NCBI GenBank assembly: GCA_902798815.1
Contig: CADBYH010000005.1
Location: 1 to 63,648, forward strand
Origin: an uncultured Erysipelotrichaceae bacterium
Lineage (GTDB): Bacteria; Bacillota_I; Bacilli_A; RF39; UBA660
Length of the DNA: 63,648 nt
Reading direction: 5' to 3'
The notes beneath the pieces were generated by a model. It had not been told where the DNA came from and did no database searches. It saw only the letters and a program-made list of their open reading frames with translations. Of the stretch, positions 1-7,953 are shown in pieces; the first letter of the stretch is position 1, and every line of letters begins with the position of its first letter. A program made the position numbers and the translations under genes.

Positions 1-88
1 TCACTTTGTGAAATCTTTTTGGCATGGGATAATTTCCAATTTCAAACAAACTATTAAAAATTTCAAAATTACTATTGACTTTTAATAG
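1..88 (-). other. possible 5' part of an ORF running off the left edge
   Basis: The minus-strand frame is open from a TAA at 89-91 to the window edge and would read ...FEIGNYPMPKRFHKV, which has plausible amino-acid composition. A GAGGTG purine-rich stretch lies at about 94-100, but no standard start codon follows it at good spacing; the first in-frame ATG is at about position 23. It may be the start of a gene, or a decayed remnant of one, whose body lies outside the window. No family can be assigned. Confidence 0.2.
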
Positions 89-284
89 TTAGTCACCTCG
101 AATCAAAGATAATTATATCATATTATAAAGCCATCTATTCAAAAATAAAATGGAAGATATAGTCAAAATAATGAATACTTTGTACTAATCTTTTTAATTT
201 TTTCAAAAAAATAGAACCTAAAATAGAACCTAAATTATAATATTTTAAGTCTTAAATTTCTAAACCCATTGATATATAAAGATA

Positions 285-323
285 TAAAAAGTGACCTAGT
301 CTCACGACTAGGTCTTCAGGGGG
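285..323 (-). repeat. intergenic hairpin element copy 1 (CCCCCTGAA + stem + T-run)
   Basis: Read on the minus strand, CCCCCTGAA (323-315) is followed immediately by a perfect 9-bp stem (gacctagtc 293-301 with gactaggtc 306-314, 4-nt loop) and then ACTTTTTAT, which is the layout of an intrinsic terminator. The same architecture occurs at 6392-6430 and 7281-7316 with different stem sequences, so the stems covary while the C5TGAA block is fixed. Further along the plus strand, TTATAAAATAAGGC is also shared with copy 2. Confidence 0.55.
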
Positions 324-460
324 AAATCTTAATATCAGTTCGTAACAATTTAGTAATTGTCTAAATTCTTATAAAATAAGGCTTTTTAATTTTCTTAAAT
401 TTACTAAAGTTTATTAAAATAACTTTATTTTTTGCAATTAGTATCTGGATTTGGTATCTG

Positions 461-528
461 AAAAACAAAAATGACACTATGACAATTTGTAAATACCTCA
501 CAAGTACTTATTATGTCATAGTGTCATA
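461..528 (-). terminator. intrinsic terminator of the ABC transporter/two-component operon
   Basis: On the minus strand a 14-bp stem pairs tgtcatagtgtcat (514-527) with atgacactatgaca (471-484) and is followed by TTTTGTTTTT. It lies about 36 bp beyond the stop codon of the permease gene. Confidence 0.75.
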
Positions 529-563
529 TATCATTTAATTTTACTTTTAAAAATATATTTTAA

Positions 564-2906
564 TTATTCACCTATTAATAAATTATATGGTTCTATTTTT
601 CTAATTTTTAATGACATTAAAATTGTAGAAATAACAGATATACTAATTATAAATAAAGCAGATATTATTGATAAATCCATAGGTATAACCATTGTACATT
701 TCATTATACCAAATGGTCTCATATTAAATCCAATATATGGATTTGTAATAAAGTAAGAAATGATTGTACCAATTAATGTAGCAATTATTATTATTGGCAT
801 AAACGCTAAGACATTTTGAATTACTAAATCTGTTGTTTTGTATCCTAGCGCTTTTAAAATACCATATTCATATCTTCTATCATATATCATTGATTTCATA
901 AGTAGATATAATACTAACACTATAATACATCCAGATATAATAGAAATTACTATTACCATTAAGTTAGCAATGCCAACAAAAGTAGACAATTGGCTTTTTA
1001 TTAATTCTTGAAAATCTACTGTAGTAATTATTTTATCACCATACTTTGCATTATATTTATCAATTATTTTACTTGCTTTTAAATTAGAATCAAAATAATA
1101 TACTGAACTAACTTCATCAATATTAATTAATTGTTTAGCTCCATCATATGATAATATTGCTTCACGTCCCGAATTATTTGTAGTTTGAATAAAACCAGTT
1201 ATTAAATATGAGTATTTTTTATTACCAACTTGATATTCTATTTCATCACCGATATTATATCCATTTTCTTTAGCATATTTACCTGATATAGCAACTTCAT
1301 TATCATGTTTAGGATGTCTTCCTTTATAACAATTATCTTTATTGTTAATTTTAGAAGTATCTTCTAATATATAAACTACAAATGGTGAAAAATCTTTATC
1401 ATGCATCATATAACTAGTTAGATATTTAAAATCCTTAATATCTTTATCATTTTTTAAATCATTTACAAACTCTTCTTTTATATCATTATCTACTGAAACT
1501 ATGCCATCAGCTATTTCAAATGTTAATAAAGAAAGTTTTGGTTCTCTACTAAAGTTTTGATACATAGTTACTGAAGCAACCATTAAGAAACATAAGAATA
1601 TTATAGTTATGAAACTAATTATATTTTGCTTAATATTTTTAAACATGTTTTTTAAAGATAAACTGGTATTAATAGATAATTTTGATTTATCTAGTTGAAT
1701 ATGATTTTTCTTAAAATTATGATTTTCAATTCCATCTCTTAATGCGATAATTGGTTCTATTTTTTTTATTTTCCTAATTGATATCATTACAACAAATAAT
1801 ACAAATAAGCTAATAACAATTAAAGTAATTAATGTTGAGGCTATATTAAATTTTAGATTATATGGAATACCAGATTGTGCAATTAACATATTAGTTATTA
1901 TTGGCATAAATAAGTATCCACATATAATACCTAAAACTAAACCTATTATTGTTAATATTCCAAATTGAAATAATAATGATTTTTTTAAATCTTTTGTTGT
2001 ATACCCCATAGCTTTTAAAGCACCTAAATTTTTCATATTTTCTTTAATATAATTTGAAATATTATTAAAGATCATAAGCATAACTATTCCAATAATAATT
2101 ATTACTGTCATAATAAATGAGGCAAAGAATATCATTGAAAGAAATGTTCTTGATTCTATTGTTGTATTTAATGGTGCTACTATTGTTTCAATATTTTTAT
2201 CAATAAATATTTCTCTTACAATCTTATTTGATTCTTTTAGTATAGATGTATCTTTAAAATTTTCTTTATAATTAATATATAAAGTAAATGATTTTGAAGT
2301 TGGATTATCATTTTCAATTTTAGCATAATCTTCATCACTTATAAGCATATGATATTGATTCATGTTATATGATCCACCATAAATAGTATTAATATATCCT
2401 TTTACTTTAAAACTATATGTATTTGTTGGAAATTTTATTTCGTAAGTATCCCCTATATTTATACCTCCTCCAGTATGGATATGGTAAGGTATATAAATAT
2501 AGTTATCTATAATGCTTGTATCTTCTTCAATTATTTCTACTTTAGATATATTTCTATTTAAAGCCTCACTTTTAATAAAATTAACGTATGGAGTAATTTC
2601 TCCTTCATTAAATTTTATTGATGTTTGAACAAATAAATCTTCAGTATATAAATAATCAGAAACACTATCTGGAATAATACTATCAATATATTCTTTGGTA
2701 ATATTGCCTGCATTACCTGATGAATATATTGCAGCATCTGATGCATTTAATCTTTCAGCTTCTTTATACGAACTTTTTTGAAAATCAAAAACTAATAAGC
2801 ATGATACACAAAGAAAGATTGCACCTATAAGTATTAACAAAGCAATACAAATAGATAGTCCTTTATTCTTTCTTAAATTAGATTTAGCTAGTAATATACT
2901 TTTCAT
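564..2906 (-). CDS. ABC transporter permease, FtsX/MacB type (780 aa)
   Basis: Membrane half of an ABC exporter. The N-terminus has a TM helix (about residues 15-40) followed by a roughly 200-residue extracytoplasmic domain, then a TM bundle (about 255-390). A second TM and soluble domain follow, with a closing TM bundle (about 650-775), so there are two FtsX-type domains. Each domain carries the family's coupling-helix pattern (LGALKAMGYTTKDL and GILKALGYKTTDL). The gene starts 2 bp after the ATPase gene and a terminator follows it, so it ends the operon. Together with the adjacent kinase and regulator, this resembles stress-sensing exporters of antimicrobial peptides or lipids, but the substrate is not determinable. 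It is not a classical BceB, because the two FtsX halves are symmetrical. Confidence 0.88.
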   Translation of the reverse strand: MKSILLAKSNLRKNKGLSICIALLILIGAIFLCVSCLLVFDFQKSSYKEAERLNASDAAIYSSGNAGNITKEYIDSIIPDSVSDYLYTEDLFVQTSIKFNEGEITPYVNFIKSEALNRNISKVEIIEEDTSIIDNYIYIPYHIHTGGGINIGDTYEIKFPTNTYSFKVKGYINTIYGGSYNMNQYHMLISDEDYAKIENDNPTSKSFTLYINYKENFKDTSILKESNKIVREIFIDKNIETIVAPLNTTIESRTFLSMIFFASFIMTVIIIIGIVMLMIFNNISNYIKENMKNLGALKAMGYTTKDLKKSLLFQFGILTIIGLVLGIICGYLFMPIITNMLIAQSGIPYNLKFNIASTLITLIVISLFVLFVVMISIRKIKKIEPIIALRDGIENHNFKKNHIQLDKSKLSINTSLSLKNMFKNIKQNIISFITIIFLCFLMVASVTMYQNFSREPKLSLLTFEIADGIVSVDNDIKEEFVNDLKNDKDIKDFKYLTSYMMHDKDFSPFVVYILEDTSKINNKDNCYKGRHPKHDNEVAISGKYAKENGYNIGDEIEYQVGNKKYSYLITGFIQTTNNSGREAILSYDGAKQLINIDEVSSVYYFDSNLKASKIIDKYNAKYGDKIITTVDFQELIKSQLSTFVGIANLMVIVISIISGCIIVLVLYLLMKSMIYDRRYEYGILKALGYKTTDLVIQNVLAFMPIIIIATLIGTIISYFITNPYIGFNMRPFGIMKCTMVIPMDLSIISALFIISISVISTILMSLKIRKIEPYNLLIGE

Positions 2907-2907
2907 A

Positions 2908-3663
2908 TTACCACCCCATCTTAATTAAGAAGTCAGATAATTTTTGATGACGTTCTTTATCATTTGGAATATATTTTCCTAAATTACATTCACCAACTAT
3001 TTCACCATCTTTTAGGTAAATAATTCTATTTCCTCTTCTTGCACTTTTAATATCATGTGTAACCATAACAATAGATTGTCCTTTGTTATTAAATTCTGTT
3101 AGAGTATCTAAAACATCTTTTCCAGTTTTAGAGTTAAGTGCTCCTGTTGGTTCATCTGCAAAAACAAGTTTAGGATTATTAATTAAAGCTCTTGCTATTC
3201 CTACTCTTTGAGCTTCTCCACCAGATAATTGTGTTGGAAATTTAGTCCATAATTCTTCTTTTATATCTACTTTCTTTAATATTTCTTTAGCATTCTTTAC
3301 TACTTCTTTTTTATTATTATTAACAAGAAGTCCTGATACTAACACATTATCAAGTACACTCATAGAATCTATTAAATAAGTCTGTTGAAATACAAATCCA
3401 CAGTTTTTTCTTCTAAATTGAGCTAATTTATCAATAGTCATTTTAGTTATTTCTTTATTATTAAATGATATTTGACCTAATGTAGGTTTATCCATACCTG
3501 ATAGTGTATATAAAAGTGTCGATTTACCTGCTCCTGATGCTCCCATTATAATTGTATAATCACCTTCATATATTTCTAAATCTATATTTTTAAGTACATG
3601 TTGTTGTAATCCACCATTTGAAAATGTTTTACATAATTTTTTTGTTTCTATTATATTTCCCAT
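2908..3663 (-). CDS. ABC transporter ATP-binding protein (LolD/MacB/BceA class)
   Basis: Nucleotide-binding subunit for the adjacent permease. From the chosen start, Walker A is GASGAGKST (residues 41-49), the Q-loop region reads FVFQQTYL, the signature is LSGGEAQRVGIARAL and Walker B reads LVFADEPTGAL, followed by the H-loop in MVTHD. The start is placed at MGNIIE, because AAGGGAGAGAG lies 4 bp upstream of that ATG, whereas the longer frame start has no ribosome binding site. At about 251 aa it has normal length for the family. It is separated from the permease by 1-2 bp and is certainly co-transcribed. Confidence 0.93.
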   Translation of the reverse strand: MGNIIETKKLCKTFSNGGLQQHVLKNIDLEIYEGDYTIIMGASGAGKSTLLYTLSGMDKPTLGQISFNNKEITKMTIDKLAQFRRKNCGFVFQQTYLIDSMSVLDNVLVSGLLVNNNKKEVVKNAKEILKKVDIKEELWTKFPTQLSGGEAQRVGIARALINNPKLVFADEPTGALNSKTGKDVLDTLTEFNNKGQSIVMVTHDIKSARRGNRIIYLKDGEIVGECNLGKYIPNDKERHQKLSDFLIKMGW

Positions 3664-3738
3664 AAAACTCTCTCCCTTTACAACATACATAGTACGCTAT
3701 TTTTTCTTAAATAACTTTAATTAATTCTTAAATATTTC

Positions 3739-4989
3739 TTAAATAATACGAATATAAATAGTTACAATAAACCCTGGATTAGCATTACTAAGCTCTAATT
3801 TACCATTCATATTATCCATAAAATAATTAGCTAGATGAAGTCCTAATCCTGCGCCATCTTTGTCTTTTACATCTCTTCCTCTTTTATATTTTTCTTTTAA
3901 TAAAGGTAAATCTAATTCATTTACTCCATTACCATAATCTCTAAAACTAATAATTAAGTATTCTTCTTCTTTTTCTATATTAATATCTATCTTTGTATTA
4001 GCATATTTATATGAATTATTAATTATATTATCTAATGTTTGTTGCATACGTATTTTATCTATATAAATATTACAATTAGGAACCTTATAATCATTTAGTT
4101 TATTTAGATAGTCAGCATTTTTAATTAAATTATTTAAAATATCAGAACTATAATTAGAAGGATTTACATCAATCTCTGTTATATCATTAATACTAGAATT
4201 AAATAAATTATCTACTAATATTTTTATTTGATCTGTTTTTATATTTATTTGATTAAAATAATTTTTAATATCTTTATCTTTTGTTTTTTCATAACCTATT
4301 TCTGATGTTGATTTAATAGAAGCAATTGGTGTTTTTATATCATGAGATAATTTAGATACCATTTCTTTTTTAGCATCATTTGCATTTTTTTCATTTATTC
4401 TAGCTTTTTTTAGTTCACTTCTCATTAAATCAAATGCTTCAGTAAATCCTCCAAATACATGTTTTTTATCCATATATAATGGAATATCTAAATTACCATC
4501 TGCTACTCTTACTGCAAATTTATTTAGATCATTAAATGGTTTTATAATATTTCTATTTATATATATTGAATATATTATTAATAAAAGTATTTGAATTATA
4601 AACATTATAAATACAGTAATAAATATATAATTCTTATAATTATTTATTAATTCATTAGTATTATTTTTTATAAGTATTTTACCTACTACTATATCATTAA
4701 TTTTTAAATCAAGAATAATGTCATTATTCTTAATTGCATCATTTAAAGAATTAGATTCAGATTGTTTTGTCTTATATATTAATTTATCATTAGTATCAAT
4801 TATTGAATAATCTAATATTTTACAATAATTATCTTCATCATTATAATTTTCCTCTACTTCTTTTACACATTCATTTACTTTTACTATATCTTGGTTAACG
4901 CTTTCTATTCTTTCACATAAAAATGTACATATAAATATTTCCATAAGAAAAGTAAAAATAAATAAGATTATAATTGTTTTTCTTCTCAT
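3739..4989 (-). CDS. sensor histidine kinase (416 aa)
   Basis: Membrane histidine kinase partnered with the response regulator just upstream. It has TM1 (residues about 5-24), an extracytoplasmic loop of about 95 residues, TM2 (about 121-142), a HAMP linker (IIKPFNDLNKFAVRVADGNL) and a DHp H-box (KLSHDIKTPIASIKS, phosphoaccepting His216). The ATPase domain shows N box DNIINNSYKYA, G1 DYGNGV and G2 DGAGLGLHLAN. Its ATG overlaps the regulator stop (ATGA), so translation is coupled. Proximity to an exporter suggests it controls that exporter, and possibly the yhfC-like promoters upstream. Confidence 0.92.
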   Translation of the reverse strand: MRRKTIIILFIFTFLMEIFICTFLCERIESVNQDIVKVNECVKEVEENYNDEDNYCKILDYSIIDTNDKLIYKTKQSESNSLNDAIKNNDIILDLKINDIVVGKILIKNNTNELINNYKNYIFITVFIMFIIQILLLIIYSIYINRNIIKPFNDLNKFAVRVADGNLDIPLYMDKKHVFGGFTEAFDLMRSELKKARINEKNANDAKKEMVSKLSHDIKTPIASIKSTSEIGYEKTKDKDIKNYFNQINIKTDQIKILVDNLFNSSINDITEIDVNPSNYSSDILNNLIKNADYLNKLNDYKVPNCNIYIDKIRMQQTLDNIINNSYKYANTKIDINIEKEEEYLIISFRDYGNGVNELDLPLLKEKYKRGRDVKDKDGAGLGLHLANYFMDNMNGKLELSNANPGFIVTIYIRII

Positions 4990-5666
4990 TTACTTTCACC
5001 TTCAAACTTATATCCTTCTTTCCAAACGGTAGTAATATATTTTGGATTATTTGGATCTATTTCAATTGCTTCCCTTATTTTTCTTATGTGAACATTAAGT
5101 GTTCCATCTCCTGTAAACTTATCTTGCCAAACATTATCAAATAGTTCATCTTTTGTAACTAATCTATTTGAATTATTTATTAAATATGTTAATAATTTAT
5201 ATTCTAAACTAGTTAGTTTAACTAAATTATCTTTTAAATATACTTCTTTATTTTGAAAGTCAACTCTTAAATTACCATCATTAAATTCTTTTAGGTCTTC
5301 CTTTTTAAATCTTTTTAACATTACTTTTACTTTCGCAAGTAAAACTCCAAGTGAATATGGTTTTTCTATATAATCATCCCCACCTATATTTAAAGCAATT
5401 ATTTTATCATCATCTGTATTTCTTGCTGATATAAATAAAATAGGAATATCTTTTTCTTTACGTAATTGCTTACATAAATCAAAACCCGATCCATCTTGTA
5501 GATTAATATCTAAAAGTATTAGTGATGCATCATTACTTTCAAAAAAAGCATTACACTCACTTTTACTATAACAGGCATATGTATTAATGTTAAACATATT
5601 TAAATATTCACAAGTATTATCCGCAAGTTCTTTTTCATCATCTACTATTAGACAATCATATTTCAT
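4986..5666 (-). CDS. OmpR/PhoB-family response regulator (226 aa)
   Basis: The receiver domain has the acidic pocket (VDDE), phospho-acceptor Asp53 (LLLDINLQDG), the conserved Thr/Ser region (LFISA) and Lys in YIEKPYS. The C-terminus is a winged-helix DNA-binding domain (LTSLEYKLLTYLINN ... DGTLNVHIRKIREAIE). The start ATG overlaps the TGA of the frameshifted yhfC remnant (ATGA) and is preceded by GGGAGTG. OmpR-family proteins typically bind direct repeats; paired 9-bp repeats occur upstream of both yhfC-like copies (6326 and 7206 regions) and are candidate targets. Confidence 0.93.
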   Translation of the reverse strand: MKYDCLIVDDEKELADNTCEYLNMFNINTYACYSKSECNAFFESNDASLILLDINLQDGSGFDLCKQLRKEKDIPILFISARNTDDDKIIALNIGGDDYIEKPYSLGVLLAKVKVMLKRFKKEDLKEFNDGNLRVDFQNKEVYLKDNLVKLTSLEYKLLTYLINNSNRLVTKDELFDNVWQDKFTGDGTLNVHIRKIREAIEIDPNNPKYITTVWKEGYKFEGESK

Positions 5667-6245
5667 AGAATCACTCCCTTAAAATTACATTTTTTTATTA
5701 ATACATTACTAACAGCAATTACTGTGCAAGAATAAATTAATACAAATAATGAATCAGAAAAATTTAATAATTTCAATTCATTTGCATATAGAATACTGTT
5801 TAGAACAAAATGAAAAACTATACTAATAATAAGAAAACTAATATTCTTTTTTTGAAAGAAATAAAATCTAAATAAGTTAAACAAAGAAGTGCAACTAATG
5901 ATATCAATCGAGATATAATTAATAGTAATCCACTACCAAAACTAGATATTAGAACAATTGAACTTCCTATATCAAAAACTGTATGAAATATTCCTCTACT
6001 GAGACCAAACCATTTTGTTAAAAATTTATTATGATCTTTTTTTTATACATTTTTCATTACAAAATAATAACCGCATCCTTCAGAAATTGCTTGTATAATT
6101 CCAACAATGATGCATAAAACAATCAAATGATTATTAAAAATTGTTTTTAATGGCGAATATATCAATATTGCTTGTATAGGTTGCGGTAATAACAATCCAA
6201 ACGTTACTAAACTAATAACTCCTAAAAAAAGTATTTTTTATTCAT
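5663..6245 (-). pseudogene. frameshifted copy of the YhfC-like membrane protein
   Basis: This stretch aligns along its whole length with the intact gene at 6566-7132. It is broken by at least three lesions. A 1-bp loss occurs in the T-run right after the start (about 6233). An in-frame TAA replaces the Tyr of KKIYTKD (about 6043). A 1-bp loss occurs in an A-run (about 5855). Only the last 73 codons remain open (5663-5884). It keeps a ribosome binding site (AAGGTGTGAT) and an extended -10 promoter, so decay looks recent. It may still be transcribed as the leader of the response-regulator operon. Confidence 0.75.
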
Positions 6246-6265
6246 TTTTATCACACCTTATAACC

Positions 6266-6346
6266 ATTATAACATATTATCCTTAAAACTTATCTCACTT
6301 TAAAAAATAGAAATAAATTTGGTTTGGATAGGTAGCTAGATGAATA
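6266..6346 (-). promoter_or_regulatory. promoter and upstream repeat of the broken yhfC copy
   Basis: The minus strand shows an extended -10, TGTTATAAT (TATAAT at 6266-6271), with a poor -35. About 55 bp further upstream lies TACCTATCC (6326-6334), followed at roughly 12-bp phase by a degenerate second copy. The arrangement matches the region upstream of the intact gene (7153-7226). Weak -35 plus upstream direct repeats is typical of an activated promoter. Confidence 0.4.
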
Positions 6347-6391
6347 AAACTCTATATAAATATTAAAATTTTGTTTTTTTATAAAATAAGA

Positions 6392-6430
6392 CAAAAAAAA
6401 TGATAGGCCATAAGGCCTATCTTCAGGGGG
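6392..6430 (-). repeat. intergenic hairpin element copy 2 (CCCCCTGAA + stem + T-run)
   Basis: The minus strand reads CCCCCTGAA (6430-6422), then a perfect 8-bp stem (gataggcc 6402-6409 with ggcctatc 6414-6421, 4-nt loop), then ATTTTTTTT. It could terminate the intact yhfC-like transcript, whose stop is about 135 bp upstream. The stem sequence differs completely from copies 1 and 3 while the C5TGAA block is retained. Confidence 0.55.
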
Positions 6431-6565
6431 CGCACATTAGATCCTCCACTGTATTTTTTGATTTTCCATAATTCGTTATAAAATAAGGACTTTTTCCATT
6501 TGTCAAAAATTAGTTTTCCACTACATTTTACCCCTTTGGGTAGGTAATTTGGGTAGGTAAAATTA

Positions 6566-7132
6566 CTATAAATTCTTTTTTATTAAAACTCTACTTACTA
6601 GAATTACTATACATGAATAAACTAGTACAAATATTGAATCAGAAAAATTAAATAATTTTAATTCATTTGCATATAGAATACTGTTTAGAACAAAATGAAA
6701 AACTATACTAATAATAAGAAAACTAATATTCTTTTTTTTGAAAGAAATAAAATCTAAATAAGTTAATTGAACAAGTGCAACTAATGAAATTAATCTTGAA
6801 ATAACTATAAGAAATCCATTACCAAAACTTGTGATCAAAATCATTGCACTAGCAATATCAAAAATTGTATGAAGTACTCCTCTACCTAAACCGAACCATT
6901 TTGATAAACAATCACTATGATCTTTTGTATATATTTTTTTCATAACAGAATAATAACCACATTCCTCAGAAATAGCCTGAATAATTCCAACAATTATACA
7001 TAGAATAACCAAATGGTTATTAAAAAAACTATTTAATGGAGTATATACCAGTAAAGCTTGTATTGGTTGTGGTATAAGAAATCCAAATATTATAAGACTA
7101 ATAATTCCTATAAAAAAGTATTTTTTCTTCAT
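6566..7132 (-). CDS. YhfC-like polytopic membrane protein (188 aa)
   Basis: About five or six TM helices. The pattern EECGYY (residues about 57-62), then GLGRGVLHTIFDI and finally VFHFVLNSI resembles the EExxR / GxGHGxxE / HxxxN signature of the YhfC-type (glutamic/CAAX-protease-like) intramembrane family. Some positions are substituted (for example Arg in GLGRG), so activity is uncertain and the protein may be diverged. The ribosome binding site is GGTGAT before ATG. It lies upstream of a degenerate duplicate and the two-component system, consistent with a role in envelope stress or peptide immunity. Function is inferred only from weak family resemblance. Confidence 0.5.
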   Translation of the reverse strand: MKKKYFFIGIISLIIFGFLIPQPIQALLVYTPLNSFFNNHLVILCIIVGIIQAISEECGYYSVMKKIYTKDHSDCLSKWFGLGRGVLHTIFDIASAMILITSFGNGFLIVISRLISLVALVQLTYLDFISFKKKNISFLIISIVFHFVLNSILYANELKLFNFSDSIFVLVYSCIVILVSRVLIKKNL

Positions 7133-7152
7133 TTATATCACCAACTATAATA

Positions 7153-7226
7153 ATTATACCATATTATTTCTAAAGCCTTTACAAAAATGGAAAAACTTTC
7201 ATTTTGGGTAGGTAGCTGGGTAGGTA
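7153..7226 (-). promoter_or_regulatory. extended -10 promoter with 9-bp direct repeats upstream of yhfC-like gene
   Basis: The minus strand has TGGTATAAT (extended -10, TATAAT at 7153-7158) and no good -35. Two exact copies of TACCTACCC occur at 7206-7214 and 7218-7226, with 12-bp phasing. The same repeat pair is found at 6538-6559, and a decayed version at 6326. Phased direct repeats of this kind are typical of OmpR-family regulator sites, and such a regulator is encoded at 4986-5666. Binding is inference. Confidence 0.45.
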
Positions 7227-7280
7227 AAATTTTTGATATTTTTCTATAATTCTCAGATTCCATTATAAAATAAAGGAATA

Positions 7281-7383
7281 AAAAAAAGTGGACCTCTATC
7301 GAGGTCCTTCAGGGGGTTCGGTTGAATATACTCTAACATTAAACCGTTAGAGATATCGGCATGATATTTTTTCTATCATGCAC
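7281..7383 (-). repeat. intergenic hairpin element copy 3 with extra upstream structure
   Basis: The minus strand has CCCCCTGAA (7316-7308), a 7-bp stem (ggacctc 7290-7296 with gaggtcc 7301-7307) and ACTTTTTTTT. Upstream lie two more hairpins: GCATGATA/TATCATGC, and CTCTAAC/GTTAGAG. The latter's loop (CGGTT) can pair with AACCG just before the C-block, giving a possible pseudoknot. It follows the 133-aa gene by about 30-90 bp and could be either that gene's terminator region or a small RNA. Confidence 0.45.
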
Positions 7384-7412
7384 CTTAATCATAAATGATA
7401 ATTATAGAATTG

Positions 7413-7814
7413 TCAATTGCATTTATTAAAAACATCAAAAACTTTACAATTTTTATTTTTTATTAATTGTTTGCAATTTTCTTGTTCCTTTTTTTCTAAA
7501 ATATACTTATTACCAAGTCTAATAAGTTTATCAAAAGTTGGTTCATCCCATAATTTCTTTTCTATTTCATTATCTCCTCTATATCCATTCCTACTAAAGT
7601 AATCTAATTCTTCTAAATATTTAAATCTAGGTACCTCATAAACAAAATGATAATATTCTAAACATATACTTGGATATAACTCTTTTATCTCACTTATATC
7701 ATATCCATCTAATATTTTTTCAACAACCTCCTCTAGTAAATCTATAAAGTACTTTGCACCTACAATCTTTACATCAAATCCATTTTCCTTTAAAAATTTC
7801 TTATATTCAATCAT
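7413..7814 (-). CDS. small protein with possible Spo0A C-terminal-like fold (133 aa)
   Basis: Cytoplasmic, mostly helical. The central part (GAKYFIDLLEEVV ... IKELYPSICLEYY ... EVPRFKYLEELDYF) is reminiscent of the Spo0A effector domain pattern (GYxYLREAI ... TKxLYPxIAxxY ... RVERAIRHAIE). The signature Arg/His residues are poorly kept and there is no receiver domain. If the resemblance is real it would be a stand-alone DNA-binding protein. The ribosome binding site AGAGGAGAAT precedes the ATG. The C-terminus is basic with two Cys residues. It stands alone between hairpin element 3 and recG. Otherwise I do not recognise it. Confidence 0.4.
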   Translation of the reverse strand: MIEYKKFLKENGFDVKIVGAKYFIDLLEEVVEKILDGYDISEIKELYPSICLEYYHFVYEVPRFKYLEELDYFSRNGYRGDNEIEKKLWDEPTFDKLIRLGNKYILEKKEQENCKQLIKNKNCKVFDVFNKCN

Positions 7815-7953
7815 TATTATTCTCCTCTCATTCTTTGAATTTTGTCGAAAAAAAACTACGAAATAAAAATCTTTTCGTGTTTTTACTACCTATATAACTA
7901 TTCTATTAAACCCACCGAGAAACAATGATATCAAATAATAACTAGTTTGTCAA

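Larger units (their letters stand above)
101..563. other. non-coding stretch with terminator and hairpin element
   Basis: No convincing ORF is seen in this AT-rich stretch. It contains the intrinsic terminator of the ABC/two-component operon (461-528) and a hairpin-TTCAGGGGG element (285-323). It also carries a direct repeat of AATAGAACCTAAA around 209-236. Nothing else recognisable is present. Confidence 0.6.
6246..6565. other. intergenic region between the two yhfC copies
   Basis: No gene is seen. The stretch contains the promoter of the broken copy, hairpin element copy 2, two TTATAAAATAA motifs (about 6380 and 6478) and a paired GGGTAGGTA repeat (6538-6546 and 6551-6559, plus-strand reading) directly after the stop codon of the intact gene. 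Confidence 0.55.

Noticed and set aside
7195..7230. Possible c-di-GMP-I riboswitch because of GGTAGGTAGC
   Set aside because: Only this short string matches; the conserved core, stems and a suitable downstream gene are missing. Better explained as a phased direct repeat.
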